A stretch of 64,000 nucleotides of DNA. Source: Symsagittifera roscoffensis. Taxonomy: Eukaryota; Xenacoelomorpha; Acoela; Convolutidae. The DNA lies in NCBI RefSeq assembly GCF_963678635.1, contig NC_087066.1:51271581-51335580 (forward strand). The letters run 5' to 3'. The notes under the pieces were generated by a model. It saw only the letters and a program-made list of their open reading frames with translations, was not told where the DNA came from and searched no databases. The translations under genes and the position numbers were made by a program. Of the stretch, positions 1-10,916 are shown piece by piece (within the stretch, counting starts at the first letter, position 1; each line of letters begins with the position of its first letter).

Positions 1-1055
1 TACATTCAAATAACTTTTCGCTCTCTTTATATGCGTGAAAGGCCATCGATGATTGCGGTTTAGTGACACAGGCTTTCGTAATATTTTAAACTGTTTTTCT
101 TGAGGCAGCGAATTTTTTTCTTCATCTGCCCGTATCCGAGAGAAAGAGCTTTAATGTTATATCACTCAATCACGTAAAACGTTTATATCACGTAAAACGT
201 AAAACCTCAAAAACTCGAATGGAAAGTTGCTTTCCAATGAATCGTTCCATTGAATAATCTGATCGAAAACATCAGCTGAGTTTCAGTTTCATATAATTTG
301 AAAGGCGATAAAAAACAGCTAACGAGTTGATGGTCATAAATACTTGAACAGGACCGCCTTCGTTAAACCCAAGTGTCAGTGAAAAAAAATAATAAATTGA
401 AACGTAAGAATTGACCTATTCGAATCAAGAATTACTGCTTCGCTTTTTCTCATGCCTTCCAATTTTAATTGTATAACCTTTTAACATTTTCCGATTGTGA
501 GAAACGCGGCATATTGACTTATTGCGCTCAACATGACATGTTCTCATAGCTAACTTTGTAAATATTTTTGATAATTCACTTGATGCGTAGCGTATGTGAG
601 GGGGGAACAACCAAAATTACTCTTTTGAACATTAGTTTCATCACAAAAGCCAACTCTAAGCATGCGCGATTCAAGTATTTCAAATATAAATTCAATTTCA
701 TTTAACTGCGGTGCTTTACCAATTCTTTTTTTAACAAGCAAAGACATTAATCATTAGCGGTTTAAAATGGAAATGCGTCTTCTGTAGAAAATTTGTGGAA
801 AATCTGTATTTATTTGGTATCTTCCGAATTTTCTCATAGAAACACAACTATCTTGAAAGTTGTATGATTTGGATTTTTCGAATATATGTCACGCTGGCCG
901 TAAAAAAATTTGGGCATAATCTGGTCTGTCTAAGCAAAGTTTGTAGTCTACTAACGATGCAATCCGATTGGCAGGCGATGATTAAAAATTCCAATGCGGC
1001 TCGCAGCAACTGAATTCTCTGAATTCAATTTATGACATTAGTTTTTTCGGTGGTA

Positions 1056-1232
1056 TATAAACCAGCCGAAGTACCAACCAGCCGAAATACGTAAGCGTTA
1101 TACAATAGTTATGCAACAATTATCTAACAGTTACGAAAGTTATGCTACTTTCATTTATATGATTCAATTTTTCGGCTGGTTTATGTACTCTGCACATTTT
1201 TGGTTGGTTTATACTTCGGCTGGTTTATTTAC
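1056..1232. repeat. Short foldback element with 'aaccagccgaa' arms
   Basis: The left arm carries AAACCAGCCGAAGTA and CAACCAGCCGAAATA. The right arm carries the inverse, TTCGGCTGGTTTATG and TACTTCGGCTGGTTTAT, about 100 bases away. The arrangement suggests a small MITE or foldback relic with internally repeated arms. No target duplication was established. Confidence 0.55.
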
Positions 1233-2685
1233 TTCCAGTTTTTCACATTAGCAAATATTTTCTGTTCCGATTTTCGAAGAAAGTGACGGAATATTTTTGC
1301 TGGGTTCATTTTTATCTTCAAACTTTCTAGCAAGCCTTTTTTGACGTTCTTATATCATTTTAAAGCTTGCGATACCCTATTCTCAATTTTAAAGAGATAT
1401 ATTATCACCTTCAACTATTCTTGTAGTGTCAGGGGGCTTGAAACATGTCCATTTTTGTAGAGTCAGGGGTTTTGAATTTTGAATTTTTTTGATTCATGAT
1501 AACAAACGCTGGCCAGCGGTAAATTGTCAGTTTGATCAATTCAGGATAACTAACGAGCGAAATATCAGTATATAAGACGACAGTTTTAAGGTAATTCACT
1601 AGATCCCAAGCCTCGCAATGATACATTCAGTGGTTTTTTTTTAATTTTAGTTTTAGATTTTGTAAACTAGTTTTTGACGCCTGATTTCTCCCTATGGCCC
1701 CTTATAAAAAAGTTAGAGAAAAAAATGACAAAAACTGTGGTTTTTTGTGATTATTTTCTACTACAGTCAGCGGGACAGTCTGTACTTTTTGCACAGCAAC
1801 CGATCATTGTCACCTAACCAATCGAGCTACCGAATGTAGTGTTAAATCGAATCCATCTCTCAAATAAAAGTGCTAGTTTTTGGCAGTTTTGCTGCGTGGC
1901 ATTAACTATTCAATAGCATCTGTTCCATAGACTTTGTTTCTGGTTAGTTTCTGATTTTCTGCACGAGGCTATGACGACGATGCCTATATGGTAGACTTTA
2001 AATCTCGAGGTCGGTCGTCAATTCCGGCATATTGAAAAAGTTTTATTTCTTTCCATCTAAAACTTTTTTTCTTGGTTTCATTTTTTGCCGTTTTCTTGCT
2101 TGTGTTTGTGAAGTTCAGCTGCTTGTGTGAGACTACTCTACAAGTAAGACTATTAGTGAGCAGTTAAGTAAGGTTTGCTTACCTCCATTTATTCGTTGGT
2201 TATTGATTTATCTGATTTTATATAAACTGATAAAATAGAACTGGTCTGCGATAGAAAACAAAACTTCTTTGAGTTCACTCATTTTTTACGGGTTTTGGCA
2301 GGTATAGTGCGATCGAAAAAGTTTAATAACCTTTTCGGTCTTGAGTATAAGACTAAATAAGTTTTAATTTCGAATTCAATGCTTCGATTGTTTTTGTTAT
2401 CTTTTTTTACTGATGTTTTTAAGTTATTCAAATCGCTGACCATACTTTTTCCCCTTATTTCCTTTGCAAAAACATCGTATAAACGACCAATTTGCAGAAT
2501 GCATCAAAATTGCGAATGGATGTTATGATATCTGCAGCGTTAACAGTCATATCTGAAAAGCCGATGTTATCTTAAATTTTGTTCGATTGCTCGATAGGTT
2601 TTATAAGATTTCACAGAAATGTATTTTATATCTTGCCACTTTGTATTTCTAACCGGCTTAGTAAGTGCAAATTGACTTGCTATAG

Positions 2686-2870
2686 CCCGGGAGCGGCCGT
2701 GCTTGAGTGCAGTAAAGCATGCGTCTCTCAACGCGAGTGTCGTGCGTTCGAATCCCACGTCCGTCACTGTTGCCGGGGTTCCAATGTCAACCGCCTCCTA
2801 GATGAAATTCCAAAACGGTTCCTGCATTGAGTGGGATCGAAGGCGTTACCTGGTTTCCTTGATTTTAGTA
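2686..2870 (+). mobile_element. tRNA-derived SINE, family A, copy 1
   Basis: A tRNA-like head has an A-box-like GTGCTTGAGTG segment, a TCTCTCAAC anticodon-loop-like segment and a near-perfect B box (GTTCGAATCCC). The unrelated body contains GTTCCAATGTCAACCGCCTCCT and GGTTCCTGCATTGAG-like segments that recur in the copy at 7805-7995. The two copies share head and body, which defines a SINE family derived from a Leu- or Ser-type tRNA. No RNA gene function is expected. Confidence 0.75.
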
Positions 2871-3154
2871 TATTCAGGATGCGTGTGGTGATAAAACTCA
2901 TTTTTTTTCAAAAATAAAGATTCAAAATGATTTGTTCCAAATTTTCTTCGTCGAATTAGTTTTCTAAGTTTTTTTGTATCAAATTTAGCGGCCTCGTTTT
3001 GATCGCTTCTTTGGCAATCGCACGTATGTCAAAATTTTATTAGGTTACTGATAGAATCGTTTTCATAGCGGTGAGTGTTTTTCTAATTTTTGGATAGCGC
3101 TGTACGTTTTTGGTAGGTTTGTATTTGCAATAAGCATTATACCAGAAATTGCTA

Positions 3155-4275
3155 AAACGAATCACTTGAAAACAGCAACCTCCATGCTAAGAAAGAAACT
3201 TTTTACGAAACGATTCGTTCTATGAAGTAAATGGAATTTGTTAAACGTTTCATAGCTTGAAAAGTTTGCTTAGAAAATTTTTTTGCAAACCGAGTCAGTC
3301 TATGATTTGACTTCGGAAATGAACACGTAGCTTACAAAGTTTCGAATAGCTTCAAAGTTCAAAGTTTCGATTAACTTGCTTAAGCAAGTTTTCGTGAACC
3401 GATTTGTTTCCTTGAATATCTTGAATCATGTCAAAGTTTTATAGCTTAAATTGCTTGCCTTGGAAAACTTCAACTTTTGGCAAACATGATTCGGTCTAAG
3501 AAATAGCTTGGATTTTTTCGAAGTTCCTTGCTCCATTAGTTTGCGTAAAAAAAATAAAAAAACTAAGAAAAACCTGGAAATCACTTAAAAGGCTTCATCA
3601 GAAAAATAGTTCGCCATCCGGTTCACTTTTCGAACTAACTTGATTTTTGGAGTTTCTTAGCTTAAGCAGCTTGCTTAGAAAAAGAAAAATATTTTGCGAA
3701 TATTTTCAGTCTACAATGAAAATAAGCAATAAAATATACAATAAAAATTTCGCGAATTTTTCCCATTTTATCAATCTATACAAAAATTTATAATTGTTTA
3801 AAAGTTGGAATTGTCTTAACTAGCTTGCATAGAAAAATTTGAACCTTTTGCGAACCAGTTTCCTCTGGGAAGTAACTTGAAATATTTCATTTCATAGCTT
3901 GAATAGCTCACTAAGAAAAACGTTTTGCCAACTGATTCGCTTCATGAAACAACGTGAACTTTTTCAAAGTTTCCATGCTCTATTAGCTTACCTAGAAAAA
4001 CTTAAACTTTTCGCCAATTAATTCGCTCTATGAACCAACTTGCAATATTTCAAAGTTTTAATGCTTGAATAGCTTCAATCTAGAACCCTTAAATTGAGCC
4101 ATCCGTTTTTCTTCACTTCAATTCTTGGGAACCGATTCGTTCCATGAAACCGAAAGTTTTTTAAACCGATTTACGATATGGCTTAACTTGAAATTGTTCA
4201 AAGTTTCTTTGCTTGAATAGCTTGATCAGAACAACAAATAATTTTTTGCGAGCCAATTGATTATTGAAGGCGGGC
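3155..4275. repeat. Degenerate tandem array, period about 85-110 bp
   Basis: A diverged unit recurs about ten times: an 'accgattcgttctatgaa' core, then 'aacttgaa', 'tttcaaagtttc', 'tagcttgaatagcttgcttagaaaaa' and 'ttttgcgaa'. Anchors are seen near 3213, 3292, 3400, 3487, 3620, 3710, 3860, 3945, 4020 and 4130. It looks like an old minisatellite decaying by point mutation and small indels. No coding potential was seen. Confidence 0.7.
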
Positions 4276-5783
4276 TTGCTAGCCGTGTATATTAAAAGGT
4301 TTTTAAAGATTTTTTTTCGGTTTTCCAGTTAATGACTGCTAGGCCAATTGGACTATACTGATGTAGCTACGATGCCAGTACGGAAGGGGAGTAGGGCAGC
4401 GCAGTTTAGGGTAGTATAAAGATGGGATTCATCCATCTATAAATTATTTCGTATCAGTGTTTTTTTCATCAAGTTTTAGTATAGCCATTCTATGGTGGAG
4501 TGTTGTAAGGGTTCTTAATTTAAGTATTTTTATTTTTTTCTTAATCTACCATGGGTTGAGAAATTGGCCTCCAAATATGAATACTCAAATCTAATAGATA
4601 TGCGAGTTTTGTGACTTCACAAAATTTGAAATTCTCAACCATTTGCAGCAATAGCAGATATGACATCCATACAAATGATTGCCTAATTTTTTTAGTTCCC
4701 GAAATATTTCAGAAATTTTAAACTTAGATTTGAAAAAATTTATCATTTTTGAATTTTTTCACTCTATTGCGGGGTGATGTACAGTTACTTAACAGGTGTT
4801 GCAGAAGTGCTTCCTGCTCAGGTCCTTTCAGACTGCACAATTTGTTATCTTTTTTCGAAGTTTTTCGAAAAATTTTTGTCTCAATTTTTTGCAATATTCA
4901 GAGTTAGAGCAGTTCGTTTCAGTAATAAAATTCGGAATATTTTGGAAAAGTTCAATTGAAGAAGTTAGTTTTCCCAAAATTCTACATTGTTGTATGCACC
5001 TTAATCGTCTATCATTTTTACAAGGCATTATGTTGTTGTATGTCTGCAAGATCTGTGATTGTTGAAGCAGCTGTCTTGCGTTGGTTACTCTAGTTTTAAT
5101 TAACCTTATAAGTAGTTTTTTTGTTCGAAATCACATATATCGACTATAATCTGGCTTCAACTATATTTCAAAATCTTAGAACATTTTCAATTGACTTGGT
5201 ATAAACGATCGAACAAATAAGTATAACCACAGCAAAAAATGAAACAAACAGTTATTTCAAAATAGTAATCTGCCAGCTTGTAACAAAAGTTGCCTGTTAA
5301 GTTGATTTTTTTACCGGCCACGTGTCGGAAAAGCCAGCTTCTTCAGGCTTAAGTGTTTCGAACTTGGTCATGTTATATTAATCATTTCTGTGCAGGTAGT
5401 TTTTTAAAACTTAGCTTTGCGATTAGGAAGGGTTATGTAATCGGGTACTAGACTTTTTTGTAAATAACTGTGTTCTCGGAATGGTCAAAATTAGATGTTG
5501 TACCAACTATATAGTGCTCTTTCTGGTCCCTGCTGTCGGAAATAGTGCACTTTTTTGAACATATTAGCACTTTAAATATCCGTCCTATTCGAAAACTGCT
5601 TTTCATATTGATTGTAATTTACAAAATCGATTTATTAATTTTTTTGTTTACTTTTTTTTGGCTTAATGGGCTTCTCGTTTTGTGTTTATTTTTTTGGCTT
5701 CTCGTTTTGTGTCGCAAGTGGCGCGAATCTTCGTGTCGCCTCTGTGTTTTAGTATGAACTTGAGTTTTATTGTCTGTTTCTAG

Positions 5784-5980
5784 AGCCGTCAGAGGAAGAT
5801 ACTGTGGACTGTGCAACACTAATTCTACCACTGCTGGGGAGGAGATTTGCCAGTTCAACTACTACAACTCAATTGTGGAGGACAGTGCACCTAAAAACCT
5901 CACAGAACAGTGCACCCCCAACATTCTCAATTCATTGGATCAACCTGTAAATGTGTCGTCGTGTTACGTCGACGGAACAG
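5784..5980 (+). CDS. EGF-ZP gene, N-terminal Cys-rich exon (partial gene, 5' end not found)
   Basis: The exon is bounded by a polypyrimidine-AG acceptor (gtttctag) and a GT donor (acag|gtacat). It starts one base into a codon and ends in phase 1. It encodes about 65 residues with a CxxC pair and three further cysteines, several N-glycosylation sequons and an extracellular look, but no family I can name. Its phase joins the 25-nt microexon at 10494, which in turn fits the big exon at 10917, so I place it in the same gene. The signal peptide must lie upstream. GC content and codon use stand out from the AT-rich flanks. Assignment to this gene is inferred from phase and character. Confidence 0.65.
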
Positions 5981-6654
5981 GTACATTGTTATTTTCTAGT
6001 GTTAATTTTTGGGGCATATGACTGTATAACCGAATAACCGAATAAGAGAAAGTTTTGAACCAATCAACGTCCTCAAAACTGTCGAAAACTAACTCATTTG
6101 CTTGCTCTTGTATTTTGAATTTTTAATACTGAATTATGATTGACTCAGATAAATTTTGGGCAATCGGTCCTTCCGGCCTGGAGGTTTTTCTCTTTATTGT
6201 GTATTTACACTTGCGTCAGCTTAGTGTATTATTAAGAACCTTCTTTTTTTTTCAACCTAAGTCGCAAATATTGGTGCCATTTTTGGGGCACCTTTACAGC
6301 TTTTTGATAGCATGTGCTTTGACAGTTGAATAGTAATTAGGTAACACAGTTGATGCATTTCTAATTCATCAATTGAGCCGAAAAAAGCTATTAGTTACAA
6401 ATAAGATAATAATCATAAAAACTCAATATATCTAGCATTTTTTGAAATGCATAATATATATATAATGTGGCTGTTTGCTTTGCGATTTGTTACATGCAAA
6501 GTTAGAGTGGTTGCTTCAGTTTGTTTATATTCCAAATTATTACTTGCAAAATTGTGCCTATTTGTATTTGGTGCCATTTTTGCTGAAAAGCATTGGCAAT
6601 TTATTAGCATATGTAGCTGCTTTAATCGTGACTAGTGATTGTCTGTGGTTAAGC

Positions 6655-7010
6655 GTGCGTGGCTGAGTGGTTAGTGCGTGCGACTTAAAATTTCTTGATT
6701 GCAGTAGGTCGCAGATCAAATCCTAGACTTAGCCGAATTTTTGCTAATTCGAGGCTTATTTCTGTTTTTTTTTCTAGATTTATATATATTATTACTTTTT
6801 TGTAACACTCATATATTACTTTTTTGTAACACAATTTGCAAGTAGAAGTGCGCAGTTGGTGCCACTTTTGTGGCATAGTATTCTTTGGCAAATTAATAAC
6901 ATCTGTTCTAACTGCTTTATGGGGAGCTATTGTTTGCCTATTTTCAAAAGGCCATAGCAAGTAGATGAGACTCTCAATCTTCAGGTCGGCGGTTCGATTT
7001 CATTATATAT
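6655..7010 (+). mobile_element. Two decayed tRNA-like (SINE) fragments
   Basis: At 6657-6735 an A-box-like TGGCTGAGTGGTTAG is followed by a B-box-like GATCAAATCC. At 6950-7005 the stretch GAGACTCTCAATCTTCAGG is followed by GGTTCGATTTC. Both look like tRNA-derived SINE heads rather than functional tRNAs, because the acceptor stems do not pair. Confidence 0.45.
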
Positions 7011-7804
7011 CAAATTATTTTTTAAAGCTTGTTCTTACCTTCTTCTTATGTATTTTGTTTTCTTTTTTCAGATTTAATTTTTTGTTTTCTCGTTTGTGTT
7101 AGAGAAGTGCAGCTGCGCCTCTGTGTATATTTAACTATCTGATCTGTCATAATGTGTAATTTAAAAGAAAACTGTGCCTAGATATCTTTCTTGGATACTC
7201 CGATTGTTTGGGGATTCAGTCCTTCTCTGCTATTTTTAGATCTGGTTGCGATTATGTTTAAATCGGAACATCGATAATTTTATAAGTAACTAGCTTGTCA
7301 TGTAAAATCGCTGAATAATTTTCTCAAATCTGAGTTTTCGACAACCAACGGGCATATTTTGAGGAAGTCTAAATGTTAAATACCCATTCTATTGGAAATC
7401 TGTTTTGTAAGTTGGTTGTGAATTTACCAACTCCGGTTCAGTTCAAGTTTAATTTTTGTTCTGACCATTTGAAAAATGGGGAGAAAATTTGTGTTCGGGT
7501 GTGTTTTAGTTATGTCTTTTTCTTTTTCACGCAAAATCAGCTACCACATATTATAGTTTTTTTGTTTTCGTCTGAATTTGAGCGATTAAAGTGAGCCAGC
7601 AGCCTAACAATAGCTTAATTTAAAATGTAAAACTTAGTTGGCTTATTTGAGTTTTTAACGCTTTTTTGGAATCAAAAACTTCAAAAATTAAATACAGCAA
7701 AAAAAATTGGAAACGTTTTTTTTTCTTTTTTCTAGACATTTTTGTACAAAAATTCTTTTCAACTTGCTTATTTTACTAAGGCTGTCGAATATGACTAATC
7801 GAAC

Positions 7805-7995
7805 TAACGTGGTCGAGTGGGTTAGGCACATCTCTCTCAACACGAAGGTCATGCGTTTGAATCCCGCTTCGGTCACGGTTGGAGGGGTCCCAGTGTCATT
7901 CGCCTCCTCAAGATAGGACCGGCTGCGGCGAAAAGGATGACATCTCCCTTCCCAACAGGTGTTCCTGCACTGAGAAAGCCGGGGCAAAAATTGTA
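7805..7995 (+). mobile_element. tRNA-derived SINE, family A, copy 2
   Basis: The A box is TGGTCGAGTGG, the loop region CTCTCAACACGAAGGTC and the B box GTTTGAATCCC. The body shares the 'CCAGTGTCA..CGCCTCCT' and 'GTTCCTGCACTGAG' segments with the copy at 2686. The head resembles tRNA-Leu. The copy lies directly against the foldback at 8009. Confidence 0.75.
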
Positions 7996-8008
7996 ATTAC
8001 CTTGTAGA

Positions 8009-8385
8009 TCCCAAAATGAGTTTTACCTTTTTTATTGATTTTTCTCAATTTGGGTTATTTTTTAAGTAATCATTATAAATCATTCTTAAAATTCAAAGAG
8101 CTGTAAATTTTAATTCTTTGTTGTATTTGAATTCGCATTGTTCGTCGGTGAAAAAGTTGGATAAACTAACGTTGCAATTGCGTTAGATTTGTATTTAAAC
8201 TATTTTTTAATGCTTTGTAATGCGAGTTAAAGTTTGAAAATGATTTATGTATGTTCTTTATTTATATATGTATGGTCTTACAGCTCTTTGAATTTTAAGA
8301 ATCATTTATGATTGATACTTTAGAACAATATTCCAAATTGAGAAAATTGGATCGAAAAGCAAAGTTCATTTTGGAATCCAGAATT
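8009..8385. mobile_element. Foldback/MITE-like element with arms of about 100 bp
   Basis: The left arm (8009-8107) and right arm (8282-8385) are inverted copies: 'tcccaaaatga', 'ttctcaattt' and 'cttaaaattcaaagagctg' all recur in reverse complement. About 170 bases of AT-rich loop separate them. The structure is that of a non-autonomous foldback transposon; no ORF is present. Confidence 0.7.
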
Positions 8386-9399
8386 CAATCACATTTTTCC
8401 AACTCTCTGTCGACAATGATTTAAATTAAAAAGTTTTGATTAAAACGTTTTCCTGTGCTCAACGAGTGTTCCTCAAGTTTTGTCGGTTTTGCTACCGCCT
8501 CGCAAATTTTGTTGAGACAATATTTGGGTGTTCAATTGTTTAATTTGGCATATTTTTCTCAATCTTAACTTCATTCATGACAATTCGAAACAAGCAAATG
8601 AAATTTTAAGTGGATCCAGCAATTTTTAACTTTAAAAACATTACGACTTAGCGGCATTCGGCTCAATTTATGTGGGCTGATTTGCCTTGCTATGTTTGTG
8701 TTGTATCGCAAGTGATGATAATATCTGCTCCGCCTTTTGTGTCCATATTTGTTTTTGTTTCTGGATCTTTTTCATGACTCGAACCTACACAATGTATGGT
8801 AACTTATTATTTATAGTGTAATTGATCATGTTTAAAACTTCGAAAAGGCTCAATTATCCTGCAAGTAAAAATATTATTGAGAGTTGAGAGGCGCATATTT
8901 TTCAGATTCGTTTTCAATAATTGATATAAGTGTTAGTAGAATCATGTTTTGTATGAAGTTTAATAGAATCGGTATTACTAGAATTGTAATGAATATAAAA
9001 AAAATAATTTTTAGCCATGAAGTTTTTTTTTGAAATTGAATAAGATTAAATTTAAATTTGTTCAAGAAAATTGAAAAAAGTGTTGTATTCAACTTAAATT
9101 TCCCCGAAACTATTGAGTTTTTCTTTCGCAGTTTACTTTTTTAATTTTGTGTTTTCCGAAATTGAGTTTTTTCTTAAACAATTTACATTTTTCTGAGTTA
9201 ACATGTTTCATTTTTCTATTGTTTGAATTTTTTGGGTATTCAACAAAAATATACCTATGCCTTTATATGTATATGCAAAAAAATTACCTTTTTTGTTGTG
9301 AATTGTTTGCTTTTCCGCGGAACTCTGAAATGTGAAATTAATTGACATAGGTAAACTTGCGCTTTGCTCGGGCATTTAAAAAGTAATTCAGGTTTAGAA

Positions 9400-9710
9400 A
9401 ATGTTAATTTGGCCGATTTAGAATAATTAACGCGCGATATGTTGCGCTCTTCTAACACGCGTAAGCAGCAAATTGAATCATTCTTCATTGGATTTTGGAG
9501 AAAATTGGTTTTTAAATGCGATACGAGACACTAAATACATTTTTTCGTATTATACAGCGCGTGGGGGGATAAAAAGGAAAAATGAATACAAAATCATTCA
9601 TTTTTTCAAAAAATTTTGTAAGATTTTTGTGAAACAAAAAGTTTTTCTAAGCTTTAAGGGACTGTCGAAACTTTTAAGGCTTTGCCCTGATATACGAGCA
9701 ATCTTTTTAC
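9400..9710 (+). repeat. Dispersed repeat, 'gcgcgatat/aacgcgtaagc' family, copy 1
   Basis: It shares AATTAACGCGCGATAT, ACGCGTAAGC and the terminal block 'ggctttgccctgatatacgagcaat' with copies at 32010-32470 (+), 55655-56185 (-) and 58550-58990 (-). No coding potential was recognised. Probably a non-autonomous transposon family. Confidence 0.6.
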
Positions 9711-10069
9711 TCTCTGAGTTAGCTTTCTATGCACTGTTTAGTTTAATATTTTGGCAATTTTGATTAGCGTGAGCTATATTGCCTCAATTAAAGTGCGTTT
9801 CATACTGATTGTAGTTACATAGGAGAGCTTGCGGGCATTGTGATCCAATACGAGTTTAAATTTTTCCAAGAAAACTTGCAAAACAGGTACTCTTTTTGAT
9901 GATTTTTGCGCTTTAAGACTTAGCAAGAGCTCTGGTAGTTTATTAGCATGTGTTATTCCGCTTTTTTGGCTAGTTTTAACTTAGAGCATATGGGGCAGAG
10001 GCGAGGACGTGTTAACCTTAATATTCTGGCTGTGGTTCAATCCGGGATTATGGGGGTTAGGTTCAAGGC

Positions 10070-10184
10070 ATATTTTCCCAACAGCCAATTCCAACTTCCC
10101 GACCTCATTTATCTGTTGATCACTCCGTCGGTTTTGGCGACGTTAACTGCGACCTTTAGAGCAGATGCAAAAACAATGATCTGA
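10070..10184 (+). pseudogene. Relic similar to the TM6 segment of the GPCR-like gene
   Basis: One frame reads LPDLIYLLITPSVLATLT, close to IPDFILLITSSVLLTLP encoded at about 57806-57858 in the last exon of the GPCR-like gene. The DNA is also similar (cccgacctcatttatctg against cccgattttattctg; tcggttttg shared). Similarity fades on both sides and a stop follows at 10182, so this looks like a fragment of a decayed paralogue. It could instead be chance resemblance of hydrophobic helices. Confidence 0.4.
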
Positions 10185-10493
10185 TAAGCTTTTTGGATTT
10201 TTTCCCGTGACAACAAATCAGCAGCCTTGAATCCTTCAAATACTGAATTCTCATTGGCTTATATAATTTTCTGGTATCCCATTCTTTGGTCATACAGATT
10301 CCCCCAAAAAGGTAAATGACATAAACAATGACGCGAAAAGCTAATTTGGGCCAACGTTTTCTTGTTCATCAAATTTTTGAGCACGTGAACTACTTGAAAC
10401 TTAAACCTTTTTTCATCAAAATTCTATAAATTGTTGTTGAAAACAAAATCTTGTGCGTTGAGTAAATGATACTAAAAAACACTTTTGTTTTAG

Positions 10494-10518
10494 CGTCTAA
10501 TTATGCAGTCTGCGATCT
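10494..10518 (+). CDS. EGF-ZP gene, 25-nt microexon
   Basis: A strong acceptor (tttgttttag) is followed 25 nt later by a consensus donor (gtaagt). The exon starts with two bases of a codon and ends with two. This is exactly what is needed to join phase 1 at 5980 to phase 2 at 10917. The joined reading is open and contributes SNYAVCD plus two junction residues, adding one cysteine. The simultaneous fit of acceptor, donor and both phases is the reason for the call; no transcript evidence is available. Confidence 0.65.
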
Positions 10519-10916
10519 GTAAGTAGCTTTTGTGTTATTTTCTGATGCATGTACAGTTTTTATAGAACTTAAAAGTAAAATGTCAATTTCGATATCAAAA
10601 AAATTACGAACGTCGAGTCGACAGTTTGAAAGAAATCCGAACCCAAAAAATCTTAAATTTATGCGTGAAAAAACGAAGCCTTTTACCTGTTTTCAATTAG
10701 ACTCAATGTTCTGTATGTTACTTGACCTAGACTGTTGTTGAACTTTCAGATCTTTGCATTTTGATAATAGTACTTTTTTGAAGATATAATAAAAACTTTG
10801 GCGCACTTATCTCGTTTATTCAAGGATTTTTTCGCCAAAGAAGTTTGGTAAGAGAACAGTTTAGGAATATATGAGAGGAGAACAGTTTAGGATGATGGCG
10901 AAACTTTTGATTTTAG

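Larger units (their letters stand above)
1..5783. other. No recognisable gene; repeats upstream of or within the EGF-ZP gene
   Basis: This AT-rich stretch has no ORF that looks coding. The first exon found at 5784 needs an upstream exon ending in phase 2, so this stretch is probably an intron of the EGF-ZP gene, or holds a signal-peptide exon I could not identify. It contains a small foldback (1056-1232), a SINE (2686-2870), a degenerate tandem array (3155-4275) and fragments of dispersed repeats, for example 1760-1815, which resembles 19745-19805. Confidence 0.6.
5981..10493 (+). other. Intron with SINEs, a foldback element and a GPCR-exon relic
   Basis: Intron of the EGF-ZP model. It holds tRNA-like stretches (6655-6740 and 6945-7005), a family A SINE (7805-7995), a foldback (8009-8385), fragments of the dispersed families seen in the later introns (7370-7800; 9400-9710), and a short stretch at about 10070-10180 resembling the last exon of the GPCR-like gene. 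No other exon is supported. Confidence 0.55.

Noticed and set aside
2686-2770. Functional tRNA gene
   Set aside because: A- and B-box-like motifs are present, but stems do not pair and a shared non-tRNA body follows, so it is a SINE.
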